From Bradyrhizobium sp. AZCC 1721 (GTDB taxonomy: Bacteria > Pseudomonadota > Alphaproteobacteria > Rhizobiales > Xanthobacteraceae), in the NCBI RefSeq assembly GCF_036924715.1, contig NZ_JAZHSB010000001.1:2719001-2783000 (forward strand): a stretch of 64,000 nt of DNA, in the 5' to 3' direction. Positions 27,676-35,852 of this stretch are shown piece by piece. Each line of letters begins with the position of its first letter. Position 1 is the stretch's first letter. The notes under the pieces are model-generated. The model worked only from the letters and a program-made list of their open reading frames with translations. It was not told where the DNA came from and searched no databases. Position numbers and translations under genes: made by a program.

Positions 27676-27968
27676 AGATACGTATCGACCCTGGTCGTCA
27701 TACTGCTTCAGCAGACAAGCGCGGATGAATAATAGAAGGTCGTTCGAACTGTGATTGGACGAACCCTCGCGGTGCAAGCGTCGATGCGGCGCCCTCATCC
27801 GCAGGGTTTGTCCAAGAGGGAAGTAGGCTTGCCCAAGAGCGAACTTCTTCCTTCGGAGATGGTGCGCATAGTGCGACCTTCGACCTTCCGTACTTGCGCT
27901 CTGTCCACGGTGACCCTAGTTTTCATCCCGGCACGAAGGTCGTGCCAGCACTGCTTGGGAGGACCCTG
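27676..27968. promoter_or_regulatory. pqqA upstream region with paired direct repeats
   Basis: 293 bases before pqqA. TTGTCCAAGAGGGAA (27808-27822) and TTGCCCAAGAGCGAA (27829-27843) are direct repeats with a 21-bp period. The second is identical, on the opposite strand, to 48860-48874 upstream of xoxF, which also has a second copy 21 bases away. A common activator binding two helical turns apart is the simplest reading. The ribosome site of pqqA is GGGAGGA (27957-27963). Confidence 0.7.
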
Positions 27969-28049
27969 ATGAGTTGGAAGACTCCGAAGATCGTCGAAGT
28001 GTCGGTGGGCATGGAAATCAACATGTACGCCTGCGCGGCGCGTAAATAG
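27969..28049 (+). CDS. pqqA: Coenzyme PQQ precursor peptide PqqA (orphan)
   Basis: A 26-residue ORF beginning MSWKTPKIVEVSVGMEINMY and ending CAARK. The conserved Glu and Tyr that PqqE cross-links to make PQQ are present in the E-V/I-x-M-Y context. GGGAGGA lies 5 bases before the ATG. None of pqqBCDE follows, so the processing enzymes must be encoded elsewhere. Its location beside xoxF-associated genes and its shared promoter repeats suggest expression tuned to quinoprotein demand. Confidence 0.93.
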   Translation: MSWKTPKIVEVSVGMEINMYACAARK

Positions 28050-28064
28050 GCGCGTCGAAGCGGT

Positions 28065-28106
28065 CTGCCCGGCTCCGGCAACAGCATGTTGCTGCGGGCC
28101 GGGCAG
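28065..28106 (+). terminator. Nested hairpin after pqqA
   Basis: Outer stem CTGCCCGGC (28065-28073) with GCCGGGCAG (28098-28106); inner stem GCAACA with TGTTGC around GCA (28078-28092). It begins 15 bases after the pqqA stop and has no U-tract. It probably ends or stabilises the short pqqA transcript. Confidence 0.6.
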
Positions 28107-28304
28107 GCTGTTCAACTACCGCGAAGTCGCCCGTTGCTTGCACCAAGCGTGAGCCAGCGCGGCCGACGGTGCTGATCCCAGTTTCTCCACTGCTCCACCT
28201 GCGTTCTGTGTCTTCCCATGGCTCGCGGAAGATTGCCGCATCATGCTAGGGTATGCCCGGCCGGCACTGCCGGGAATCACCCGTTCAACCCCATGACCCG
28301 CTGA

Positions 28305-29177
28305 ATGCGAACATCTATGCGTGCAAGGACCTTCCAGGCGGCGGTCGTGTCCTTTGCTGCGCTGCTGCCGGCTTGTGGCTATGCCGAGGGCATCGACACC
28401 GAGCATCTGTTCGGCTTTATGATCGGGACCGATGTCGGCAATGTCGGCGAACGGGAGTTTCAGAGCGAGACGACCGGGCGCTTCGGCAGGAACGGGGGTA
28501 CTTACCGGGCGGTCGGCCAGGAATTTGAACTGGAGTTTGTGCCGGCCCGGAATTTTAGAATCGAGGTGGGAAGCACGTTTGCGTCGCATCTGATCAGTGG
28601 CGTGCCGGGCATTGACGACCAGCGCGGGCTGTCATGGCAGGGTGGGTCGATCGATTTGCGCTACCGCTTTCTCGATCGGGAAACGGCACCATTCGGAGTT
28701 ACGTTCGCGACGGAAGCGCACGTGCATCGTGTCGAGGAGACGACCGCCGAAGCGGTCCGGAGTTTCGGGACTGAATTCAGGCTGGCGTTCGATCGCGAGC
28801 TCGTACCGAACCGCGTCGTCGCAGCGTTCAACCTGATCTACGAACCAGAGTGGACACGATTGATCGGCAGTGGCGCGATGGAGCGGGAGTCTACCGCCGG
28901 CACGGCGCTTGGCGTCATGGCGCAGTTGCTTCCCGGTTTCTTGCTAGGTGGAGAGGCGCGTTACCTGCGAAAATATGAGGGGATCAGTCTGGAAAAACTC
29001 GCAGGGCAGGCGTTGTTTGTCGGTCCGACCGCATATTTCCAGTTGTCGAAAAGTTCGCGGCTGACCGCGAGCTGGAGCTTGCAAGCGTGGGGGCGTCCGG
29101 TGGGGTCGACTGCCGGTCTTGATCTCGTCAATTTCGAACGTCACCAGGCGCGGCTGGTATTTGGCGTCAATTTTTAG
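28305..29177 (+). CDS. Predicted outer-membrane beta-barrel protein, unknown function
   Basis: 290 residues (an ATG at 28317 is an alternative start; neither has a clear ribosome site). A signal peptide ends near CGYAEG. The rest has alternating hydrophobic strands and turns (for example IDLRYRFLDRE, FGVTFATEAHV, ARLVFGVNF) and ends in a C-terminal phenylalanine, typical of barrel proteins. No family recognised. It follows pqqA and may be a channel of this locus, but that is inference. Confidence 0.72.
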   Translation: MRTSMRARTFQAAVVSFAALLPACGYAEGIDTEHLFGFMIGTDVGNVGEREFQSETTGRFGRNGGTYRAVGQEFELEFVPARNFRIEVGSTFASHLISGVPGIDDQRGLSWQGGSIDLRYRFLDRETAPFGVTFATEAHVHRVEETTAEAVRSFGTEFRLAFDRELVPNRVVAAFNLIYEPEWTRLIGSGAMERESTAGTALGVMAQLLPGFLLGGEARYLRKYEGISLEKLAGQALFVGPTAYFQLSKSSRLTASWSLQAWGRPVGSTAGLDLVNFERHQARLVFGVNF

Positions 29178-29299
29178 GGCTGGCGGCTGCGCGCGCGGCC
29201 CGAGTTCCGGCTTTTTCACGAGGTAGTGAAACCTCGGGCCGCCTATTGCCGTAGCTCTTTGCGTTAATCTGTTCGGGAACAATGCAAGGGATATTAGAT

Positions 29300-29536
29300 A
29301 TGACTCCAATAGATTTGGTCGTGACCGTTTGTGCGGTGCTCTCGCCCACCACTTGCGAGGAAACCCATTTGGTCTTTTCTTCAAATGCTTCGTTGCAGCA
29401 ATGTGCCATGAACGCGCAGCCCTACATCGCGCAGTGGATTGGCGAACACCCGAAATGGACCGCGGTCAAGTGGCGCTGCGAATATCCAGGCACCAATCGA
29501 AAGGCATCCAGCGACGCCGTGTGGTCGGCGGGCTGA
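29300..29536 (+). CDS. Small conserved protein of unknown function
   Basis: 78 residues from the ATG 9 bases after AAGGG; an ATG at 29282 is in frame. Four spaced cysteines (CAVLSPTTCEE, QQCAM, WRCEYPG) and the motif HPKWTAVKWRCEYP give it a conserved look. No clear membrane anchor beyond a short hydrophobic N terminus. Function unknown. Confidence 0.62.
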   Translation: MTPIDLVVTVCAVLSPTTCEETHLVFSSNASLQQCAMNAQPYIAQWIGEHPKWTAVKWRCEYPGTNRKASSDAVWSAG

Positions 29537-29554
29537 ATGGTCGTCCAGCGGCGG

Positions 29555-29899
29555 CTATTTGTTACAATCCTTTAAATCCTTGTCGGCGATGGAAAACACG
29601 GCGTCAGCCTTGATTTCGACGTCGCGAACGAAGCAGTGCTTTGAGCCGCGATAGCCGACCTTGGCATCATAACGTCCCGGCTCCACGCCCGTGATGCGCA
29701 GGCGTTCGTCGTGGTCGACTTCTTTGTCCTTGTCGTTCAGGGTGAGGTTGGGACCCCAGTCGTTCTTGCCGGGCGGGGAAAGCTGAAACTCGGAAATGGT
29801 CGCCGTCGTAAGATTCCACAACCGGATGCCTTTTCCCTGCGCGGCCACCTCGTTGGCGCTCGTTGACAGCAGTGCCACCAAAGCCAGTATCCATCGCAT
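29555..29899 (-). CDS. Small exported protein of unknown function
   Basis: 114 residues with a signal peptide ending near ANEVAAQ. The mature part (IRLWNLTTATISEFQLSPPG, then LNDKDKEVDHDERLRITG) looks like a compact beta-sandwich with two cysteines (HCFVRD and KDCNK). It lies just upstream of and in the same direction as nothing it clearly depends on. Function unknown. Confidence 0.72.
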   Translation of the reverse strand: MRWILALVALLSTSANEVAAQGKGIRLWNLTTATISEFQLSPPGKNDWGPNLTLNDKDKEVDHDERLRITGVEPGRYDAKVGYRGSKHCFVRDVEIKADAVFSIADKDLKDCNK

Positions 29900-29933
29900 C
29901 GGTCATCCTTTCGTCGCGGGGCGCCCGGAGCCG

Positions 29934-30728
29934 TCATTGCCTGATCAGACGGTCTCGATTTTTGATTTTATCGAAGTTTCTTGCCCGATCGAGACCGATC
30001 GGGGCGATCAACCGGGCCGTATCGAGATCGGCACCCTCGAAATCGGTATCGACGACGGTGATGCCGGTCAGGTCGGCTCCGCCCAGTTGGGCACTCTTGA
30101 GAGAAGCGCCGGTGAGGTCGCCGCTCTTCAGCACCGCAAATTCGAGATCGACGCGAGACAGATCGGCGCCGCGCGCGTTCAGGCGTTCCAGATTGGCCGA
30201 TTTCAGCACCGCGCGCATCAGGCCCATCGATTGGTTGCGCATGTCGGCACCGAGATTTGCGCCCGCGATCGAAGCGCCGACGAGGCTCGCACCGGTGAGG
30301 TCGGCAGCGACGCGTGCTCCCGAAAGGTCGGCGCCGTCGAGGCGGGCGCGAGCCATCTGCGAAGCGAACAGATTTGCGTTCCTGAGGCTTGCGCCGGTCA
30401 GGTCGGCTTCGACCAGCCATGCCTGGTCGAGGATTGCGCGGTCGAGCCTGGCGCCGGCGAGCTTTGTCTTGTTGAGCCGGGCCGCGCGGAAAGTTGCGCC
30501 GGACAGGTTGAGTCCCGACAGGTCCAGGCCGGATAATCTCTTCCCGGTGAAATCGGCGGGCGCGGCGATGGTCGCTGCGGCGAGCGCGGCCTCGACCTCT
30601 CCGCGGGTCAATTCGGCCGAGACCATATCGGGCGACGACAGGTCAATATGACGCATCATGTCCTGGGCTGTTGCCGTCATCGCGACAAGAGCAAGACCGA
30701 GTGCTGCAGTTCCGATCGAGCGTTTCAT
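29934..30728 (-). CDS. Exported pentapeptide-repeat protein
   Basis: 264 residues. A signal peptide (ending near TATAQ) is followed from about residue 55 by some 20 A(D/N)LxG pentapeptides such as LSGLDLSGLNLSG, ADLTGASLRNANL and ADLSGARVAADLTGASL, forming a right-handed quadrilateral helix. It is downstream of the ABC transporter genes on the same strand (48-base gap), so it may be their partner. Periplasmic placement is unusual for many pentapeptide proteins. Confidence 0.85.
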   Translation of the reverse strand: MKRSIGTAALGLALVAMTATAQDMMRHIDLSSPDMVSAELTRGEVEAALAAATIAAPADFTGKRLSGLDLSGLNLSGATFRAARLNKTKLAGARLDRAILDQAWLVEADLTGASLRNANLFASQMARARLDGADLSGARVAADLTGASLVGASIAGANLGADMRNQSMGLMRAVLKSANLERLNARGADLSRVDLEFAVLKSGDLTGASLKSAQLGGADLTGITVVDTDFEGADLDTARLIAPIGLDRARNFDKIKNRDRLIRQ

Positions 30729-30776
30729 CGTCAACCCCAACCGATCACGCATCCTAGCACCGGCCTAAGGCACTGC

Positions 30777-31505
30777 CTATGACCCATCCTGCTTGGTGGG
30801 ACAGCCATCGATCCGCCGCATGATTTCCGATTTGATTGCGGCGATCTCGACCTCTCCGCGTGCGCTTCGCGGCGTGCGGATAGGCAGGTCCGCGAGAACC
30901 CGGGCCGGGCGCGGCGACAGCAGGATCACGCGATCGCCGAGACGAACCGCGTCGTCTACATCATGGGTGACCAGCAGCGTTATCACGGAGCGACCGTCCA
31001 TCAACATGGCGATCTCATCGCGCAGGCGGCTCGCAAGAGCGGCATCGAGCGAGGCTAGCGGTTCGTCGAGAATGAGCAACTCCGGCTCAATAGCGAACGC
31101 GCGGGCGAGCGCAACGCGCCGCGCGAGGCCGAGCGATAACTCGCCGGGAAAATGGTTGCGATGTGCCTTCAGCTCCAGAATTTCGAAGAGTGCTGAAAGC
31201 TTCGGTTCATCGGCAAGAGGCGCGGCAAGTCGCACATTCTCCTCGACCGACCGCCACGGCAGCAGCCGCGGCTCTTGGAACACGAAGCCGATCCGCGCGC
31301 CGGCGGGTCGAGAGACGCGCCCTTGAAAGTCGGGGTCGAGACCGGCGAGGATCCGAAGCATCGTACTCTTGCCGCAGCCGGACGGGCCGACCAATACACC
31401 AACCTCTCCTGCATTAAGCGCAAAGGCGACGCCCGCGATCACGTCGTGCTGTTCGCCCGCCGCGCTCTTGAACGTTTTGCTGGTGATTTCGACCTCAAGC
31501 CGCAC
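30777..31505 (-). CDS. NitT/TauT-type ABC transporter ATP-binding protein
   Basis: 242 residues starting at a GTG (31505) that overlaps the permease stop. Motifs: GPSGCGKSTMLRILAGL, a variant signature LSLGLARRVALARAF and LLILDEPLASLD. The permease and a periplasmic binding protein are encoded upstream in the same operon. Such systems import sulphonates, nitrate, pyrimidines or metal complexes; the substrate is unknown. The LSGGQ-to-LSLGL change is worth noting but known in this family. Confidence 0.88.
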   Translation of the reverse strand: MRLEVEITSKTFKSAAGEQHDVIAGVAFALNAGEVGVLVGPSGCGKSTMLRILAGLDPDFQGRVSRPAGARIGFVFQEPRLLPWRSVEENVRLAAPLADEPKLSALFEILELKAHRNHFPGELSLGLARRVALARAFAIEPELLILDEPLASLDAALASRLRDEIAMLMDGRSVITLLVTHDVDDAVRLGDRVILLSPRPARVLADLPIRTPRSARGEVEIAAIKSEIMRRIDGCPTKQDGS

Positions 31506-32271
31506 GGGGACGCCACCGGGATGACCGGGCCTCGAACGGCTGCACCAACAAGGTTTCAATGAGGAGCACGACTGCGGCGAAGCTCAGCGAGTAGGCAAGC
31601 AACAGCGGAATGTCGAATAGCTGGAACGCCACGCCGATCTCGAAACCAACACCGTTTGGACGTCCAAGCAATTCCGCAACAAGTACGATCTTCCAGACCA
31701 GGGAAAGTCCTGATCGGGCGGCGGCTGCGATGTAGGGCGCCAGTTGCGGCAAAATGACGTGTCGAAACCTGCTCCAGTGGGGCAACGCGAACACCGTCGC
31801 CATTTCGTCCAGCGCCGCGTCGAGGGCACGTGCTCCCTCGCGCAGCGTAACGATGGCGGTCGGGAGCTTGTTGATGGCGATTGCCGCAATTGCAGCGACT
31901 TCAGTCAATCCGGCCCAGATGTAGGCGAGCACGATGACCACAAGCGCCGGCAGATTGAGCAGCAGGATCAGCCAGGGGTCTCCAAGCCGATCGGCAAGCC
32001 GCACCCGGCCCATCAGGTATCCAATGGCTGCGCCCAGCGCCATCGCCAGCGTGAAGGCGAGCGCAACGCGCGCTAATGTCGCGCCGAGATGGAAGAACAG
32101 GTTGCCCGACCTGGCTTCCGCGATCATGGCCGTGAGCACGGTGGGCGGAGGTGGCAGCTTCGCGTCACCGGCAAACAGCGAAGCGATCCACCAGATTGCG
32201 ACGAACACGGCGAATGACAGCAGGCGAGCCACCTCAATCTCCCGGGATCGCGTGATAGAATGTTCCGGCAT
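31495..32271 (-). CDS. NitT/TauT-type ABC transporter permease
   Basis: 258 residues from ATG 32271, overlapping the binding protein's 3' end by 38 bases. Six membrane segments and the BPD_transp_1 loop (EMATVFALPHWSRFRHVILPQLAP, shortened) are visible. It is the membrane partner of the neighbouring ATPase and binding protein. Confidence 0.88.
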   Translation of the reverse strand: MPEHSITRSREIEVARLLSFAVFVAIWWIASLFAGDAKLPPPPTVLTAMIAEARSGNLFFHLGATLARVALAFTLAMALGAAIGYLMGRVRLADRLGDPWLILLLNLPALVVIVLAYIWAGLTEVAAIAAIAINKLPTAIVTLREGARALDAALDEMATVFALPHWSRFRHVILPQLAPYIAAAARSGLSLVWKIVLVAELLGRPNGVGFEIGVAFQLFDIPLLLAYSLSFAAVVLLIETLLVQPFEARSSRWRPRAA

Positions 32272-33208
32272 CCAGTTCAGGCGCTGGCCCGACAAGTTCA
32301 CGACCGCCTATTTCAGCCAGCACGCGGTAGAGAACGCGTGCGTCGGCTTCCTCGTCGGCGATCGGGCGACGCGGAATTCCCTCTCGATAGCGATTACGAT
32401 AGGCGCGCAACGTTGCGGCGTCGGGAGCGCCGGTCAGTGGCGCGATTTTCTCCCACTCGGCATCCGAGGTCGACAGAATCTCCTTCGCCGCGCGGGTCAT
32501 GGCGATGAAGCGGGCAATTTTGTCCTGGTTTGTGTTCGCCCATGTTTCGTCGAAGACGTAGCCGAGCATCGCAGTGCGGCCTTTGGCGCCCAGTTTCGGC
32601 AGCAGGTCCTCGATGCCGGCGATGCGGCGGAAGCCTTTTGCTTCCAGTGCCGCACAGAAATTCCAGTAGTTCACGGTCGCATCCATTTCGCCGCTGAGCG
32701 TCTTGGCTGCCAATAGCGGCGGTGCGCCGTAAGCGATTGTTGCGTCGGACTTCAGGTCGATGCCGCCCTGTTTCAACCATGCCAAAAGCAGCAGCCAATT
32801 CTTGTCGATCGGCCCGCCCGCGACGGCGAGCTTTCGGCCTTTGAGATCGGCCAAGGTCTCGATCGGGGATGAGGCAGGGACCATCACGGCGCCGAGCGCG
32901 CTCGAATAGGGATAGAATGTCAGCTTGGCGCCAAGCCCGCGTTCGCGCGACACCCAAAGCCAGTCGGTGACCACAATGTCGGCATTCCCGGCGCGAAGCG
33001 CAATCTTGCCCGCCTCGGGGCTCGCCAGTTCGAGAACCTGGACCGAAAGGTTGGCCTGCTTGTCGAGGCCGTGCGCGCGGATCACTGCAAGTTCCCAGGC
33101 GAATGTTCCGGTCTTCTGTACCGCAACGCGTAAGGCCTCGGCGCCGCAGCACGTGCCGAGCGAGACCAAGACAATCGTAGCGAGCAGCGTGCGAACAAAA
33201 TGCGTCAT
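32234..33208 (-). CDS. NitT/TauT-type ABC transporter substrate-binding protein
   Basis: 324 residues with a signal peptide ending near TCCGAE. The SsuA/ThiY-like core includes LRVAVQKTGTFAWELAVI, ADIVVTDWLWVSRERG and LKGRKLAVAGGPIDKNW. A cysteine pair precedes the cleavage site, so a lipoprotein is possible. First gene of the operon SBP-permease-ATPase-pentapeptide. Its setting in the PQQ/XoxF island suggests a ligand linked to this metabolism, but none is shown. Confidence 0.87.
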   Translation of the reverse strand: MTHFVRTLLATIVLVSLGTCCGAEALRVAVQKTGTFAWELAVIRAHGLDKQANLSVQVLELASPEAGKIALRAGNADIVVTDWLWVSRERGLGAKLTFYPYSSALGAVMVPASSPIETLADLKGRKLAVAGGPIDKNWLLLLAWLKQGGIDLKSDATIAYGAPPLLAAKTLSGEMDATVNYWNFCAALEAKGFRRIAGIEDLLPKLGAKGRTAMLGYVFDETWANTNQDKIARFIAMTRAAKEILSTSDAEWEKIAPLTGAPDAATLRAYRNRYREGIPRRPIADEEADARVLYRVLAEIGGRELVGPAPELDAGTFYHAIPGD

Positions 33209-33294
33209 GGCGCCTTGAGCCGTATCCTTGAACGTCTGCTTTTCAGCGCGCCAGTCATAGCATAGCTTCCACGGTTAACAGCGGGAGGAAGACG

Positions 33295-33654
33295 ATGACG
33301 CTTGTCGGATGGGTACGACGTATTGTCGCCACGTTGACAGCGCTGATGACGATTGCGGTGGTCGCGCACGCTCAGGACATCAATGATTATCCGACATCGG
33401 CGCGCGTCGAATATGTTTTCGGGTGCCTGAAGGCAAATGGCGAGACGCGGCAGGCGATCGAGCAATGTTCCTGTTCGGTCGACGTCGTGGCTTCACTCTT
33501 GCCCTACGAGCGCTATGTCACGGCCGAAACCGTGCTCAGTATGTCGCAGGTCCGGAGCGATCTGGGCGGCCCGTTCCGCACGTCGGAGCAGGCGGCAAGC
33601 GCACTCAACGAGCTTAGGCGAGCCCAGGCCGAAGCGGAGGTCCGTTGCTTCTGA
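33295..33654 (+). CDS. Small exported cysteine-containing protein
   Basis: 119 residues with a signal peptide ending near VVAHAQD and a mature domain carrying FGCLKANGE, IEQCSCSVDVVASLLPYERY and a C-terminal RCF. The four cysteines suggest two disulphides. It is divergent from the ABC transporter genes and close to the SoxYZ-like carrier. I know of similar proteins beside quinoprotein loci, but no function is assigned. Confidence 0.75.
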   Translation: MTLVGWVRRIVATLTALMTIAVVAHAQDINDYPTSARVEYVFGCLKANGETRQAIEQCSCSVDVVASLLPYERYVTAETVLSMSQVRSDLGGPFRTSEQAASALNELRRAQAEAEVRCF

Positions 33655-33705
33655 ATGCGAAGCGGCCGCCGCTTCGAAGACGCGTCCAGGGGCAGAGTGG
33701 CATCC

Positions 33706-33786
33706 GTGTCCCGGACGCGGTGCGCGCTGGTGACATGGGCCCCGCTCTGCAGCGCATCACTCCGTGTTGCGCTGCGTCCGGGGCAC
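33706..33786. repeat. REP-like inverted repeat element
   Basis: Arms GTGTCCCGGACGCGGT (33706-33721) and GCTGCGTCCGGGGCAC (33771-33786) are near-perfect inverted copies around a 49-base centre. Intergenic palindromes with GTCCGGGGCAC-like ends recur in Bradyrhizobium-type genomes. It fills the convergent gap between the small exported protein and the SoxYZ-like gene and could terminate both. Confidence 0.6.
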
Positions 33787-33817
33787 GAGAGAAACGGCTG
33801 ACGCCTGATGGTCGGTA

Positions 33818-34636
33818 TCAAGTCCCTGAATTATCTACCTTCCATTCGCGCTGGAAGACGTGCCCCTCGGTGTCCTTTGCCTCGGCGCGGAAACGTTTCG
33901 CACCATTGGAGACGTAGGTGAACCTGATATTGGGGTCTTCTGAAATGGAAATGCCGCCTTCCATCGTCAACACCAGGCTGTCGTCCTGCCAGAGCCGCAG
34001 TTCATTGATGAAGAAGGCCGGGACATAGAGGTGCGTGACCTGGTCCATCTGCAGGCCGGAATTGCTGGGATGGCCGATCATGATCTGGGCTTCGCGCGCG
34101 CCACCGGCCGGCCCTTCGCCGGCCTTTGCGAACTGCCGATAGCGCATCTGGCCCAGCCTGGCCTTGGCTTCGTCGGCGTTCTTGGCCGCAGGCGCCGAAC
34201 AGCCGCCGGAGGCCTTCACATAGGTTTTAGTCATGTAAAGTTTGCCGTCGCTGAGTTCGGCCACCGCATGGACATCGGTGTAATTGTTGACGCGGACGCG
34301 GGTGGAGATTTCCGAGACGTTGGCGTCCGGTCCAAGCTGGAACTTCGCCGCCATCGGCGCGGGATTCTGGTCGATGACCAGCGTAATGCTCAGCACCTGC
34401 CGGCTATCGCCGGGCGAAAGCTTCGTTCGCAAAGTGACCGGGACGATTGCGGCATCCTCGGCACGCGACGGCATTTCGATGCCGATCACGTCGCTGCCAT
34501 CGTTCATCGGACGATTGTTGAAGATGTCCTGCACCAGTCCGGGCCAGAGATCATTTGCCTCTGCCGCGAGCGCCATCGGTGCGCCGCAGAGTAGCAAACC
34601 AACGACGCCGAAGAGGCGGAACAGATATCCGGACAT
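33818..34636 (-). CDS. Quinoprotein dehydrogenase-associated SoxYZ-like carrier
   Basis: 272 residues from ATG 34636, giving a signal peptide ending at MALAAE. The first half resembles SoxY and ends in KASGGCSAPAAK, the cysteine that carries sulphur intermediates in SoxY; the second half (IGHPSNSGLQMDQVTHLYVPAFFI, shortened) resembles SoxZ. Fused SoxYZ proteins of this type occur only with PQQ dehydrogenase loci. Together with the metallohydrolase encoded upstream it forms a proposed relay whose chemistry is not established. Confidence 0.88.
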   Translation of the reverse strand: MSGYLFRLFGVVGLLLCGAPMALAAEANDLWPGLVQDIFNNRPMNDGSDVIGIEMPSRAEDAAIVPVTLRTKLSPGDSRQVLSITLVIDQNPAPMAAKFQLGPDANVSEISTRVRVNNYTDVHAVAELSDGKLYMTKTYVKASGGCSAPAAKNADEAKARLGQMRYRQFAKAGEGPAGGAREAQIMIGHPSNSGLQMDQVTHLYVPAFFINELRLWQDDSLVLTMEGGISISEDPNIRFTYVSNGAKRFRAEAKDTEGHVFQREWKVDNSGT

Positions 34637-34692
34637 GGTCACGACCTTCGCGCGGATGGAAGCAACGCACGCAATATAGGGCAATGCGCATG

Positions 34693-35619
34693 CTATTCCC
34701 ATTCAATTTCGGAGAATGCTGCAGTTGCGTTGCGGGCGTTGAAGTCGTCGAACAATTCCCACCGGGATCGCTCGGAGCTTGCTGCAGTACCCGCTGCTGC
34801 CCCTATCGGTTCGCCGCGGGTGATGAGCCCGCGTATATCCGAGGCCAGCGTTTCGAGATAACGACGCTGGTCGGCGAGGGCGGCCGGCCATCCGCTCACG
34901 GGACCGTGACCGGGAACCACGCGCTCCGCAGGCAAGGCGCCGAGCTCACCGATGACGGACAGCCAGCCGCGGATGCTGCCGTCCAGCACAGGCGTGTGGG
35001 TGAGAAACACGAGGTCGCCCGCGAACAGGGTGCCGGTCTTTTCATCCAGCACCGTGAGATCGCAATCGCTGTGCGCGGCAGGCCACGCCCGTACGGTGAG
35101 GATTCGTCCGCCGAGATTGAGCTGGAGCGTGCCGCTGACGAGCAGCGTCGGCGGCACGATGCGTATTTCGTCGATCAATTGATCACCCATCGTGCGGCGA
35201 AATGCGTCGAGATAGAATTGACCGCGCGCCGCCAGCGCGCGCGGCAGGTTCGCGTGGCCGACAAACGTTGTTCCGTCCTGCACGAAAGCGCCGTTGCCGA
35301 AGATGTGGTCGGGGTGGCCGTGCGTATTGATGACGTAGCGGATCGGCTTGTCTGTCCGGGCGCGAATGGCCGCCAGCAATTGCCGTCCCTCGCGAAGGCT
35401 GCCGCCCGTATCTATCACCGCGACGGCATCCTGGCCAACGATGAACCCGACATTGGCGATCGCGCCAGCGTTCTCGCGCGTCATCTGCGCGGTTTGGCCG
35501 TTGTGTACGAATACGCCATCCGCAATGGAGTTGACGGGCAGCTCCTGTTCCTGCGCGAAAGAAGCGGTGATTGTCGCGCTCATCGCGAGCGCGGCAAGGA
35601 TCCATGCGGGCTGAGCCAT
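34693..35619 (-). CDS. Quinoprotein relay zinc metallohydrolase (metallo-beta-lactamase fold)
   Basis: 308 residues with a signal peptide ending near TASFAQ. Metal-binding residues are all present: [11 protein letters not shown] (HxHxDH, about residue 101), the His in WPAAHSDCD, the Asp in LFAGDLVF and the His in [10 protein letters not shown]. It precedes the SoxYZ-like carrier on the same strand. The family is found beside PQQ dehydrogenases in the periplasm; the substrate, perhaps a carrier-bound thioester or persulphide, is inference. Confidence 0.88.
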   Translation of the reverse strand: MAQPAWILAALAMSATITASFAQEQELPVNSIADGVFVHNGQTAQMTRENAGAIANVGFIVGQDAVAVIDTGGSLREGRQLLAAIRARTDKPIRYVINTHGHPDHIFGNGAFVQDGTTFVGHANLPRALAARGQFYLDAFRRTMGDQLIDEIRIVPPTLLVSGTLQLNLGGRILTVRAWPAAHSDCDLTVLDEKTGTLFAGDLVFLTHTPVLDGSIRGWLSVIGELGALPAERVVPGHGPVSGWPAALADQRRYLETLASDIRGLITRGEPIGAAAGTAASSERSRWELFDDFNARNATAAFSEIEWE

Positions 35620-35852
35620 AATTCGGCCTTCGTCTCTCCACCAAGCGCAGCCGGTAATTCAACGTTTCATTGCGGCTGCGTTTGCGTCGCAGCACGGGCG
35701 GCGATTTCGCCAGGATTATTCCTGTTGCGCGCCCCAATTGACAAGCATAGCATTTTGCTTGTCTGCGGCTTCAACGGAACTCTGTTCGTCGAGGTTGCCG
35801 ATATCTTTTGCGAGTTGGCAACAATAGCGAGCCGGAAGTGCAGCAGCTTTCC
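35620..35852. promoter_or_regulatory. Divergent region, metallohydrolase / xoxJ-like gene
   Basis: 233 bases. A perfect 8-bp inverted repeat GACAAGCA (35740-35747) and TGCTTGTC (35756-35763) with an 8-base spacer overlaps a TTGACA-like hexamer, a plausible operator over a -35 element. A weak partial match to the pqqA/xoxF repeat (CAATAGCGA, 35822-35830) is also present. Confidence 0.45.
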
